Shown here: positions 45,652-54,851 of the stretch, piece after piece
How the letters are laid out: each line of letters begins with the position of its first letter
How positions within the stretch are numbered: the first letter of the stretch is position 1
Assembly (NCBI GenBank): GCA_964612085.1
Contig: CAZTCJ010000001.1
Location: 1-64,000 of the forward strand
Length of the DNA: 64,000 bases
Origin: CAZTCJ01 sp964612085
GTDB lineage: Bacteria > Pseudomonadota > Alphaproteobacteria > JAJFIK01
Reading direction: 5' to 3'
Notes under the pieces: generated by a model
The model's database searches: none
Told to the model about the DNA's origin: nothing
Seen by the model: the letters and a program-made list of their open reading frames with translations, nothing else
Position numbers and translations under genes: made by a program

Positions 45652-46532
45652 CCCACCGTGTTACCCAAATACTATCCGTTCTCGATACGGACTATTCATC
45701 CACCCAATGCCATGACCCAGGCCGCGCAGTCCGAATTATGATTGAAAGATACGGCGCTTTTTGGTTTCGAAACCCGTGGATTTGTTCTCGACACCCATCT
45801 TGGTTTCTCACAGCACCGTGTCTTTTACACGCAAACGACACGGCATATCGCCTTAAGGTCATCGGCCATCACATGAAAAAAGTGTAGTCTGAAACCCTGC
45901 AAAACTGAAGTGGCAAATCCGGCTGCCCCTCTTAAAGAGCCGCCGCCCGAGATGCGCGCCCTCGCGCCACACCGTCCGCACCGCCTCTGTTATGGTGAAC
46001 CCGCCCCGCGATTCTCCGCTAACGCCTGATAAGATCTGGCAGTTTGCAGTCCCCCATCAGACCTCGCGCATTGGTGTGGCAATCGCGCGACAGTTCTCCG
46101 GAATATCGTCCATGGCCGCTTCCAGTTGCGGCGCATGCGCCTTTTCGGGTCTTGCTTGAGGGCCGAAAGGGAGTCGCCACGGCGGGAGACCGGACCGAAT
46201 CACCCCGCCCTCGACATGGGCGATTCGCATCAAACTCCCTTTGCAAAAAGACGCGGACGGATCTTTTTTCCGGAGAAAACCGGAGGTTATTCATCTTTAT
46301 AAGGATGGAAATTCATGGATAGATGCCTGGCGGATTGATCCTTAAACAGACCATTCGGGTTGACAGGCGACGGTCAAAAAAACACCGCGAACAGATAAAT
46401 GACGGGTGAGGAAAATCCCGCTTGCCCGGCAACTCCGCATTCGGATCGCCTCAAGGCCCAAGCCCGACCCAGGCCGCAGGGTTCCAGACGGCGGACCGCC
46501 CGAAATCTTTCGCGAAGTTCATGACGTTTCCG
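45652..46532. other. 881-bp region without a recognisable gene
   Basis: Short frames (46019-46294 minus, 46044-46322 plus) overlap and do not resemble proteins. The only local structure I see is TTGAC-N8-GTCAA at 46360-46377. No tRNA or known RNA family is evident. It should carry the wecG promoter. Confidence 0.5.
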
Positions 46533-47027
46533 TTATGATTCTTGGATGTCGGACGGCGTGTCAGGCTCGCCGGCTTCCGGCTTGACCTTTGGGGGCTGGG
46601 GCCGCTTCAGGAGCGCGAAAACCAGACCGGCGATAGCGCCCGAGGCAAGCTGAGCCACATAGCCCGCCTGGCTGCGCGCGCCGGCGATAATGACCGTGTC
46701 GAAGATCTGCCCCGTAAAGTAGAGGATCGCCGCCATTGCAACGGCTCCGGCCAGAACGAACCCGGTACTCCGCACGGCCGGCATGAAGCGGGCGATCAGG
46801 CCCGCGATCAGGAAGGCAATGAGAAGGCCGATGCCGATAACCGGGCCGTAAAGCGGTCCCATGCCCATCAGATCGTGGGTGATCATGGCTGTGCGCTCGT
46901 CCGGCGGGATTTCAACCCCAAGCTGTTCCAGACCGACAAGGACATAATAGCTGGAGGCAGCCGTCGCCAGCAGCGTGCCGACCAGCACCGCGATCAAAAA
47001 GGCCATGATCGTCCATAAAACGCGCAT
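46533..47027 (-). CDS. Small inner-membrane protein, function unknown
   Basis: A 164-residue protein with four hydrophobic helices (about 5-28, 56-84, 88-110 and 118-140) and a polar proline-rich C-terminus. I recognise no family. An AGGAGGAGTGAGGG purine-rich site precedes ATG 47027. It is divergent from the sugar dehydrogenase gene, with 99 bp between start codons. Confidence 0.75.
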   Translation of the reverse strand: MRVLWTIMAFLIAVLVGTLLATAASSYYVLVGLEQLGVEIPPDERTAMITHDLMGMGPLYGPVIGIGLLIAFLIAGLIARFMPAVRSTGFVLAGAVAMAAILYFTGQIFDTVIIAGARSQAGYVAQLASGAIAGLVFALLKRPQPPKVKPEAGEPDTPSDIQES

Positions 47028-47126
47028 GCCCTCACTCCTCCTGGCCTATGCTTCCCCTTTAGCGGATGCCATATTGGTCCTTATCGCGTCGGTTTGAAAG
47101 AGAGAGCGTGGCGGGAGGGCCAGAGG

Positions 47127-48242
47127 ATGAGTGTAAAAACGACAACGCTTTTGGCGGCGGCCGGCATCGGCCTCCTGGCGGCCTGCGCGGCGGCCCCGGC
47201 CAACGCCGAGGATCGGTATCAGATCACGACCCTCGCCGATGGGCTCGCCTATCCATGGAGCATCGCCTTTCTGCCCGATGACACGCTGCTGGTCAGTGAG
47301 AGAAACGGCGATCTGCGGATCATCCGGGACGGCCGGCTCGATCCGGAGCCGGTCGCGGGGGTGCCCGAGGCTTTCGTCTCCGGCCAGGGCGGCCTGCACG
47401 ACGTGGTGTTGCATCCGCGTTTCGCGGAAAACCGCCTCATCTATCTGACCTATGCCCATGGGGACAGCAGCGCCAATGCCACGCGCGTCGCCCGGGGCCG
47501 CTTCGACGGCGAGCGCCTGACCGATGTTGAGGTGCTCTTTACAGCCGAGCCCGCGAAAACGACCCCGGCCCATTATGGCGGGCGCATGGTGTTCCTGGAG
47601 GACGAAACCTTCCTGCTCACCATCGGCGACGGCTACAACTACCGGGAAGAAGCCCAGCGGCTCAGCAGCCATTTCGGCACCATCGTGCGGCTCAATGACG
47701 ACGGCTCCATCCCGGACGACAATCCCTTCGTGGACGAAGACGACGCTCTCGCCAGCATCTGGAGCTACGGCCACCGCAATCAGCAGGGCATCGTGCTGGA
47801 CCGGGCGACGGGCCGGGTCTACGAACACGAGCACGGTCCCCAAGGGGGCGACGAGCTGAACCTGATCGAGCCCGGCACCAATTATGGCTGGCCGGTCGCG
47901 ACCTATGGCATCGATTATACGGGCGCGAAGATCTCGCCTTACACGGAGTATGAAGGCACGGAGCAGCCCTTGAAATACTGGGTGCCGTCCATCGCACCGG
48001 CGGGCATGACCCTTTATACCGGCCGCCTGTTCCCCGATTGGCGGGGCGATCTCTTCATCGCGGCCCTGGTGCCGGGCGATGTCCGCCGAATCGATATGGA
48101 AGACGGTCTGCCGGTAGACGAGGAAATCCTGTTCTCGGAAGAAAATGCGCGCATGCGGGATGTACGCACCGGGCCTGACGGCGCGCTCTACCTGCTCACG
48201 GACGAGCCCGATGGCCGGGTCCTCAAGGTAACGCCACGCTGA
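47127..48242 (+). CDS. PQQ-dependent aldose sugar dehydrogenase, YliI-like
   Basis: A 371-residue beta-propeller enzyme that oxidises sugars in the periplasm. Family motifs: GLAYPWSIAFLPDDTLLVSER, GQGGLHDVVLHPRF, YLTYAHGD, HYGGRMVFLEDETFLLTIGDG, YGHRNQQGIVLD, EHEHGPQGGDELNLI and NYGWPVATYGIDYTG. The N-terminus is a lipoprotein-type signal, GLLAAC with C20, though a type I cleavage after APANA is also possible. ATG 47127 with GGGAGGGCC upstream is preferred over the earlier frame start at 47094. PQQ must be made or imported elsewhere. Confidence 0.93.
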   Translation: MSVKTTTLLAAAGIGLLAACAAAPANAEDRYQITTLADGLAYPWSIAFLPDDTLLVSERNGDLRIIRDGRLDPEPVAGVPEAFVSGQGGLHDVVLHPRFAENRLIYLTYAHGDSSANATRVARGRFDGERLTDVEVLFTAEPAKTTPAHYGGRMVFLEDETFLLTIGDGYNYREEAQRLSSHFGTIVRLNDDGSIPDDNPFVDEDDALASIWSYGHRNQQGIVLDRATGRVYEHEHGPQGGDELNLIEPGTNYGWPVATYGIDYTGAKISPYTEYEGTEQPLKYWVPSIAPAGMTLYTGRLFPDWRGDLFIAALVPGDVRRIDMEDGLPVDEEILFSEENARMRDVRTGPDGALYLLTDEPDGRVLKVTPR

Positions 48243-48653
48243 GACCCTCCCCTTCCAGCCAGCCCGTAAAGCCCCGCGCCGTATCTCGCGCGGGGCTTTT
48301 TCTATCCGCGCGCATAATCTGCCCAAAAAACGAATCACTCCGGCAGCGGACCAAGCTGTACCAAGATGAATCATGCGATTTTATGTAATGTTCGGCGCAA
48401 GCGCCCGGCTTTGTGCCAAACTGACCCAAAACGGATAGCTTTCGGCCGCTAAATTCATCTTTCGCCTTAAAACAATACTGTCCAATCGGCAATATGATGG
48501 CCCGCGCCACAAAAATGCCGTACCGGATCATTAATCAGGACTAATCCTATTTAGAGGTCCTCCTGTAACACTTTGAAACACTTCATTTCACACAAAGACT
48601 TTCGTTAGGGCATTTTCCGCTGGCGTGGTGCGGAGCGAGGGTTGGCGTTACAC
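48243..48653 (+). other. Intergenic region upstream of the endoglucanase
   Basis: After the terminator at 48268-48301 the rest shows no gene and is comparatively AT-rich; it should contain the endoglucanase promoter. No clear operator was seen. Confidence 0.45.
48268..48301 (+). terminator. Rho-independent terminator of the sugar dehydrogenase
   Basis: Perfect 9-bp stem GCCCCGCGC / GCGCGGGGC (48271-48296) followed by TTTTT; three A precede it. Confidence 0.92.
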
Positions 48654-49763
48654 ATGGGTTTGCGTTTACGGGGAGTCCTGCGTATCAGGCTCCTGAAGAT
48701 CGTGTTCATCATTATGCTGAGCACGATGGGCATGAGTGAAGTGGAAGGCGCGCGCGTACAGATCGCGGCGCCGTTTGGCGATCAGTGGCTGAGCTACAAG
48801 ACCCGCTTCCTGGCGGCGGACGGCCGGGTGGTCGATACCGGTAACAAGCACATCTCCCATACCGAAGGCCAGGCGACGGGCATGCTGTTCGCCTTGAACG
48901 CCAATGACCGGGCGAGTTTCGCGCGCATCTGGGACTGGACGAACGGCCATCTGAAACGGCCTGACGGCCTTTTCTCCTGGCGCTGGGACCCCGCGCGCAC
49001 CGACAATCCCATCAGCGACCGCAACAACGCGACCGACGGCGATCTGATGCTGGCCTGGGCGCTGCTGCTCGCGGGCGAGAGCTGGGGTGTGGGCAGCTAT
49101 ACGGCCGCGGCGGAAGAGATCATCCGCAGCATCGAAGAGCATCTGGTGGAACCGTTCGGCGACCGGCTGGTTTTGCGGCCCGGCCGGGCGGGCTTCGAAG
49201 GGCCCGGCAGCCGGATCCTCAACCTGTCTTACTGCGTCTTTCCCGCACTTCAGGAAATCGCCGCCCATATGCAGTCGGAAATCTGGGTCGATGTCTATCA
49301 GGACTGCCTTTATTTCGCGCAAAATGCCGGGTTCGGACGGCTGTCTTTACCGCTTGACTGGATCGCCCTGAAGATGGACGGCGATCTCGACCCGGCGCCG
49401 AAACGGCCCAAGCGCTTCGGCTATGACGCCATCCGCGTCCCGCTTTATCTGGTCTGGGCGGGCCATGACAGCCCGCGCTTCATCGAGCGCTATAAAAGCG
49501 CCTGGCAGCGTTATTCCCGCGAGGACTCGCCGCCGAGCTGGATCGACCCGTTCACCGGCGATCACGCCACCTACCGCGCTGCCCAAGGCTTTCTCGCCGT
49601 GCGCCGTCTGGTGGATTACGCCCTCTACCGCCATGAAGGGGCGCGCCACAGGGCGGAGCGGACCCGCCTGCCTGCGGTCGCCAAGGACGACGACTATTAC
49701 AGCGCCAGCCTGGTGATGTTCTCCACCCTGGCCGTGCAGTCGTTTTCCAAGAAGAACTGGTGA
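48654..49763 (+). CDS. bcsZ: Family 8 endoglucanase (BcsZ/CMCax-type)
   Basis: A 369-residue exported glycoside hydrolase that cuts beta-1,4-glucan. Signal peptide about 1-32 (LLKIVFIIMLSTMG). The GH8 acid is E71 in SHTEGQATGM and the second acidic residue lies in RNNATDGDLMLAWAL (D128/D130). A TTG at 48642 with GGAG 6 nt upstream is an alternative start adding four residues; ATG 48654 is the conservative choice. It faces the bcs operon tail to tail; such endoglucanases accompany cellulose synthases and are needed for proper fibre formation. Confidence 0.92.
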   Translation: MGLRLRGVLRIRLLKIVFIIMLSTMGMSEVEGARVQIAAPFGDQWLSYKTRFLAADGRVVDTGNKHISHTEGQATGMLFALNANDRASFARIWDWTNGHLKRPDGLFSWRWDPARTDNPISDRNNATDGDLMLAWALLLAGESWGVGSYTAAAEEIIRSIEEHLVEPFGDRLVLRPGRAGFEGPGSRILNLSYCVFPALQEIAAHMQSEIWVDVYQDCLYFAQNAGFGRLSLPLDWIALKMDGDLDPAPKRPKRFGYDAIRVPLYLVWAGHDSPRFIERYKSAWQRYSREDSPPSWIDPFTGDHATYRAAQGFLAVRRLVDYALYRHEGARHRAERTRLPAVAKDDDYYSASLVMFSTLAVQSFSKKNW

Positions 49764-49764
49764 C

Positions 49765-49800
49765 GAAAAAAGCCGGGATCGTGCTACCCCGGCTTCCGTT
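49765..49800. terminator. Terminator between bcsZ and bcsD
   Basis: AAGCCGGG-N10-CCCGGCTT stem (49770-49795). On the minus strand it is followed by TTTTTT, so it ends the bcs operon; on the plus strand the T-tract is interrupted. Confidence 0.85.
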
Positions 49801-49820
49801 TCTCTCTCCAATCGAAACGC

Positions 49821-50276
49821 TTAGTGCTCGCCGTAGGCGATGGCCACCGGGTCGAAGGCCGTGGTCGGATATTCCACGCAGCGCGCCAGGAACTCTTCCG
49901 TGCTGGCCAGCCGGTTGAAAAGCTCCGTATAGAAGCCTTCCAGCACATGGATGACGGCCCGCTCCGGCCCAGCCATTTCGATGCCCATGGCCGGGAAGCC
50001 GCCATGGTGCAGCCAGAGGAAATCTTCCTTCTCGTCGATGGTCACCCAGCCCCATTCGATCTCATGGAAATAGGCATTAAGCGCATGCTGAAGATCGGTC
50101 AGCGACTTGGTGTTGCCGAGATCGGCCGAGCGCGCGATCCGGGATCCGGCATTGCGCATGAACGCCGCGACCTTCTGCTGGTCGTCGAACTGATCCAGCA
50201 TGCCGAGATAAAGGTCCCGCCACTGGGGGTGAAACCGGTGTTTCAGCTGCGCGCGGATGGCGTATTCGTTGTCCAT
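49821..50276 (-). CDS. bcsD: Cellulose synthase accessory subunit BcsD-like
   Basis: A 151-residue periplasmic-type subunit without obvious signal sequence. The pattern LTDLQHALNAYFHEIEWGWVTI followed by AVIHVLEGFYTELFNRLAST matches BcsD/AxcesD of cellulose producers (LNALLGMINWGYVKLD, VLEGLYGRWITSQ in Komagataeibacter, from memory). BcsD forms an octameric channel that helps glucan chains crystallise. It is the last gene of the operon, 122 bp after bcsC. GGAG lies upstream of ATG 50276. Confidence 0.82.
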   Translation of the reverse strand: MDNEYAIRAQLKHRFHPQWRDLYLGMLDQFDDQQKVAAFMRNAGSRIARSADLGNTKSLTDLQHALNAYFHEIEWGWVTIDEKEDFLWLHHGGFPAMGIEMAGPERAVIHVLEGFYTELFNRLASTEEFLARCVEYPTTAFDPVAIAYGEH

Positions 50277-50398
50277 GTCTTCACTCCGCTTGCGGTTGCC
50301 GTCCTGTCCGGCCTTGGCATATCAGGAATTTCGCCGTTTGCCACCTTGCGATAGCCGCCGGAGCGAAGAGCGCCTCCGCGCCCCGGCCTGACAGTCAA

Positions 50399-53300
50399 TC
50401 AGTTGCCGCTGTTCGGGCCGAAGCGGTAGCGCAGGGTAAAGCCGCCCTTGGCTTCGGTGTAATCGGCCGTGTCGTCGATGGAGGCGCGCGCGCCCACTTC
50501 GAAATTCTCCGTCACCCGGTAGAACACATCGCCGCCCAACCGGTAGCTGAGCTGGATCGTGTCGTCTTCCGGATCGACCACGAGCTGCGCACCGGTGGCT
50601 TGCGCCTCCGCTTGGTTCTGCAGCGCCGGATCGTTGGGGAAGAACGGCTGTTCTTCCTTGGCGAAATACTGCACGCCGATCGCCCCGTCCAGGTTATAGC
50701 GCAGCCGGCCTTTCTGAACCCTGTAGTGCGCGGGCACGGAGATCGAGACGAATTGCTGCGGGCTGAAATAGCCGCCATTGCCCAGCGTGAACAGGTTCTG
50801 GTTTTCGTCGAAGGAGAAATAGGTCGTGTTCAGACCGACCTGCAGCTCCCGGTCCCGTTCGATGATCGGCTTGTAGTAGAAGCCCGCGCCGACCTCGTAA
50901 TAGTCGTTCTGATTGATCTGGTCGCCGTCATAGATCGAGTAGCCGCCGCCGAAATAGATCCCGCCCCGGCCGAAATCGCGGACGATATTGACGTTACCGC
51001 CGCTGCGGGTGACGCCGCCGAAGGTCTGTCCCGTGACCGGATCCACCGAGCCCGCATAAGACAGCACACTGTCGAGCACCGGACGGCGCTCCAGTTCAGC
51101 GCGCAGGAACCAGTCATTGCTCAGATCGAACAGATAGCGCAGGCCGCCGACCACATTGACCACTTCAAAGCCGATCGGGGTGACGCCGATATCGGCGCTG
51201 AAGGCGCCCTTTTCCCAGCCGGCGCTGACCGCAACGCCCGTGTCTTCCTGGTCGTCGATATCGAGCGCCCGGATCTGGGCTTCCGCCAAGGTCGAGACCG
51301 CGCCGAGCTGACGGCGCTTATTGACGCCCGAGAGCGAGCCGCCCGCCGAGACGAAGGTCGGCGCGGCTTCCAGGAAGGCCCGGCCCTTGAACAGGTTGAA
51401 CTCGCCCCGGATCACCGTGCGCAGTTCGAACAACTGGCTCAGGCCCTCATCGCCCGAGCGCCGCCGGATCTCGAAATCCTGCGAGGCGATCGGATCGACT
51501 TCCCAGCGCAGATCGGCGATCCGCTGATCGAGCGGGTCGATCGGCGCCGTGAACAGATCGAAGGCCGAGGCCGAGGAGGTATCGCGCGTGCGTTGCGGCG
51601 TCGGGCGCAGGAAGCGGCGCACGCCTTCCTCGCGCTCCCGGCGGCGTTCGTTCCGCTTGCGCACTTCTTCCGGATCTTCCTCTTCGCCTGTCAGCACACG
51701 GAGACGGCGGCGCACCCGGTCGGCATCCGACGGGCCCGACTGGGCCAGCAGAATGTCCTGCGGATCGATGCCATTATGCTGACCGCCGGTATCGGACGCA
51801 GCCAGATCCATCTGCGGCTCATCCGCCGAGATGGTCCGCAGGCCAACGGCTCCGGCACCCGATACGGCGCCGTTATGCACCGCCGGAGCGGCATCGGCGT
51901 CGGACATGCTGGGCATATTGGCGCTGATCGGCGTCATGGCTTCCGGCGCCCAGCCCGCGCGGGCCAGACGGCGTTCCATCGCGCCGAGCCAGGTATTGGC
52001 CGGATACTGGAACTGCGGTTCGGCGTGGGTTTCGGCGCGTGCTTCCTCGAATCGGACGCTGCCGTCGTCGAATGCGGGCTCGTAGGAGATTTCCCGGCGC
52101 GAACCGTGGAGCGTGAGACCGGAGCCCAGACCGTCGTCTTTTTCCTGTTTCAGGCGGCGGGCCGCTTCGAGCGCTTCGATGGTGGCCACCTTGTCGCCCG
52201 CGGCCTGCGCCACTTCCGCGGCCAGCAGGAACAGCAGCGGTTCATTGGGCATGCGCGACAGACCGTCATCCAGGAACCGGCTCGCGGCTTTCAGGTCCTT
52301 GAGCTTGAGCGCCGTGCCGACCGCGCCGGAAATCCCGTCGATATCGGACGGGTCGAGTTCCACCGCCTGGGAATAAAGCGCGAAGGCCTGGCGGGTAAAA
52401 CCGCCCCGGTCGTGCAGTTCGCCCGCAAGACGCAGGATCTCGGCGTCAAGCTCCTCGCCTTCCAGCAGGGGCTTCAGAACCTCGTAAGCCTCGTCGAGCT
52501 GGCCGCTGTTCATCAGCACACGGGCTTCCGCGAGCTTGTTCTTGCGGCGCATGGAGCTTAGACGATTGTTGAAATCGCCTGGAAGATCCTTACGGGCCCG
52601 CAGGTCCGCCAGGATCTTGTTGGCATCGTCCGTATCGCCCGCATCGGAGAGGATCTCCGCAAGGCGCAGCAGAGACGAGACCGACAGTTTCTTGTCGCCG
52701 TCGAGCACCCGGCGGGCGATGGACACCGCCTGCCCTTCGCCGTCGGCGGCGATATAGGCATCGGCGATCAGAACCAGACGGTCCGGATTGCCCGCATGAT
52801 CGGCTTCCAGTTGCACGAGCGAGGCGCGCGCGCTTTCCGGATTGCGGCGGGCCTCGACCTTGGCGTCCTCGATGGTCTTGAAGAAGCGGGCGTCGGACAA
52901 CAGGCGGCGCATGCCTCTGGTGCGCGCCGACGACGGCAGGGACTCGATAGTCGAGACCACCGCGCCCCAGTCCTCCACGCGCGACCGGTAAACGGCAATG
53001 GCCTGCTTGTCTTCGTTCGACTTGTTGCGCCGGTTTTCCAAGACCCGCATCTGGGCATCGGCAGCGCCCCGGCGGCCGGTTTCCACGAGCAGGGTCGCCA
53101 GATCGAGGCGCAGCCAGGGATCGTTCGGCACCCGGCGGACGGCGGCTTCCAGTTCCCGGCGTGCTGTGCGCACTTCGCCGCGCTTCAGGGCGGCATCGGC
53201 CCGGGCGCGCATCAATTGCGCTTCGAGCTGGGCAAAGCCCAGACGCTGACGTTCAGCCGCCGGAAGTTTGCGGCCCAGTTCGACCGCTTCCCGGACACGG

Positions 53301-54763
53301 CCGGTTTCCTGCAGCAAAGAGACGAGGCCGGTCAAGGCGGCGGCGTTGCTGGGATCGCGGCCCAGAACGTCCCGGTAGATCCGTTCCGCATCCTGACGCC
53401 GTTTCATCTGCATATAGAGATCGGCGAGCGCCACCTTGGCCCAGTCCGCACCATCGATATTGGCATTGCGGATATCGCCCAGGAGCTTTTCGGCCTGATC
53501 CAGATCGCCAGCCTCGCGCGCTTTCAGAGCATCGTGATAGCGCCGCCAGAAACGTGCCGCCACATAGGACTGTTCCACCTGCGGGCGCACGGCCGAGTCG
53601 ATGGTGAAGGCCCGGTTGAAGGCTTCCTCGGCCTCCGGGAAACGGTCCTGGCGCAGGCGGATCAGGCCCAGCGCGACCAGGGCGTTGGCGTCGTTGGGAT
53701 CCTCGCGCAAGGCGTCGCGCACGCGGGATTCCGCCAGTTCCAGCTCATCCGCATAAAGATGCTCATACGCCCGGTTGACCGTTTCCGATGCCGAGGCGAT
53801 CAGCGGCGGGCTGATCAGATTGGCGTATTTCTCGCGCATTTGCGCATCGTCGGGGAAGGTCTTGAGATACTGATCGTACAGGGACTTGTCTTCCAGCGTG
53901 GCGTTAAGCCACAGCAGGCCGTTGCGGTAGGCCTTGCCCGCCCGTTCCGCATAGGTCGCATCGCTGGCGAAGCGGCGCAGACGGCGCAACCCGTCGCGGC
54001 GCGTGGCTTCGCGGTAGGTCAACACCTCGGCCAGGGCATATTCCGCGCCCCGATTGGTGGGATCGCGCTGCAGTTCCTGCTGCAGACCAGTGACGGCTTC
54101 GTTCCAGTTGCCGCCTTCGCCCGCGAGCGTGTGGTAATACTCCACGCCCAGCGCGCCGCCCGGCACCTGCCCGCGGAAGATTTCCTGATAACGGCGCACC
54201 GCGTCGGGGATCCGTCCGCTTGCGGCCAAATTCCGCGCCTCGGCCAAAACCTGGCCCTGGTTCTCGTAAAGCCGGATCGTCGTCTGGAGTTCGGAGACGT
54301 AACGCTCGTCGGCACGGACATTCTGCAGACGGCGGACCTGGGCCCGCGCGCCGTCCACATTGCCGGCCTGGGCCTGGAGACGGCCCAGATGATAGACCGC
54401 CAGATGGTTGTTCGGGTTGATCTTCAGAACTTTTTCAAGGGCCTCGATGGCGCCTTCCTGGTCGTAGCGCGCTTCCCAGAAGCGGGCCTGGCGCAGGAGG
54501 CGTTCCTCGGCCGCGCTGTAGGCCGCTTCACCCGCGATCGGTCTGAAGCCGGACGGTGCGGATGTCTGATCGGTGCCTGCGCCCGGCGCTTCCGACGGGT
54601 CGAGCAGCTCTTCGGCCCGCGACTGACCGTCCGGTACGTCCGTATCCTGTGCTTTCGCGGCGTGGCCGAGACCAAACGTCAAGACCAGAGGCGATGCGCT
54701 GACAAGCAGTATGCGCAACAACCGGCGACCCTTGGGACAGTGAGGCTCCAAATACTCAAACAT
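50399..54763 (-). CDS. bcsC: Cellulose secretion protein BcsC (TPR plus outer-membrane porin)
   Basis: A 1454-residue protein. Signal sequence about 12-40 (LLRILLVSASPLVLTFGLGHAAKA), many TPR units (about 90-930; e.g. WEARYDQEGAIEALEKVLKI, ALREDPNDANALVALGLIRL), a low-complexity spacer (about 940-1090), and the BcsC C-terminal barrel (about 1110-1454, DPLDQRIADLRWEVDPIASQ to RYRFGPNSGN). The TPR scaffold spans the periplasm and the barrel exports the glucan. ATG 54763 follows GGAGAG; the longer upstream frame would run into bcsAB and is rejected. Confidence 0.95.
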   Translation of the reverse strand: MFEYLEPHCPKGRRLLRILLVSASPLVLTFGLGHAAKAQDTDVPDGQSRAEELLDPSEAPGAGTDQTSAPSGFRPIAGEAAYSAAEERLLRQARFWEARYDQEGAIEALEKVLKINPNNHLAVYHLGRLQAQAGNVDGARAQVRRLQNVRADERYVSELQTTIRLYENQGQVLAEARNLAASGRIPDAVRRYQEIFRGQVPGGALGVEYYHTLAGEGGNWNEAVTGLQQELQRDPTNRGAEYALAEVLTYREATRRDGLRRLRRFASDATYAERAGKAYRNGLLWLNATLEDKSLYDQYLKTFPDDAQMREKYANLISPPLIASASETVNRAYEHLYADELELAESRVRDALREDPNDANALVALGLIRLRQDRFPEAEEAFNRAFTIDSAVRPQVEQSYVAARFWRRYHDALKAREAGDLDQAEKLLGDIRNANIDGADWAKVALADLYMQMKRRQDAERIYRDVLGRDPSNAAALTGLVSLLQETGRVREAVELGRKLPAAERQRLGFAQLEAQLMRARADAALKRGEVRTARRELEAAVRRVPNDPWLRLDLATLLVETGRRGAADAQMRVLENRRNKSNEDKQAIAVYRSRVEDWGAVVSTIESLPSSARTRGMRRLLSDARFFKTIEDAKVEARRNPESARASLVQLEADHAGNPDRLVLIADAYIAADGEGQAVSIARRVLDGDKKLSVSSLLRLAEILSDAGDTDDANKILADLRARKDLPGDFNNRLSSMRRKNKLAEARVLMNSGQLDEAYEVLKPLLEGEELDAEILRLAGELHDRGGFTRQAFALYSQAVELDPSDIDGISGAVGTALKLKDLKAASRFLDDGLSRMPNEPLLFLLAAEVAQAAGDKVATIEALEAARRLKQEKDDGLGSGLTLHGSRREISYEPAFDDGSVRFEEARAETHAEPQFQYPANTWLGAMERRLARAGWAPEAMTPISANMPSMSDADAAPAVHNGAVSGAGAVGLRTISADEPQMDLAASDTGGQHNGIDPQDILLAQSGPSDADRVRRRLRVLTGEEEDPEEVRKRNERRREREEGVRRFLRPTPQRTRDTSSASAFDLFTAPIDPLDQRIADLRWEVDPIASQDFEIRRRSGDEGLSQLFELRTVIRGEFNLFKGRAFLEAAPTFVSAGGSLSGVNKRRQLGAVSTLAEAQIRALDIDDQEDTGVAVSAGWEKGAFSADIGVTPIGFEVVNVVGGLRYLFDLSNDWFLRAELERRPVLDSVLSYAGSVDPVTGQTFGGVTRSGGNVNIVRDFGRGGIYFGGGYSIYDGDQINQNDYYEVGAGFYYKPIIERDRELQVGLNTTYFSFDENQNLFTLGNGGYFSPQQFVSISVPAHYRVQKGRLRYNLDGAIGVQYFAKEEQPFFPNDPALQNQAEAQATGAQLVVDPEDDTIQLSYRLGGDVFYRVTENFEVGARASIDDTADYTEAKGGFTLRYRFGPNSGN

Positions 54764-54851
54764 CTGTACTCTCCGTAGGCGCGGGCGGCCCTTCCTGCCC
54801 GGCACATGGTCGATCAAAACGCGAACGGCAACCGTCCCTTCACCCTCACTC

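Noticed and set aside
46019..46322. Two overlapping frames of about 91 residues on opposite strands
   Set aside because: Neither has a ribosome site, a conserved pattern or protein-like composition.
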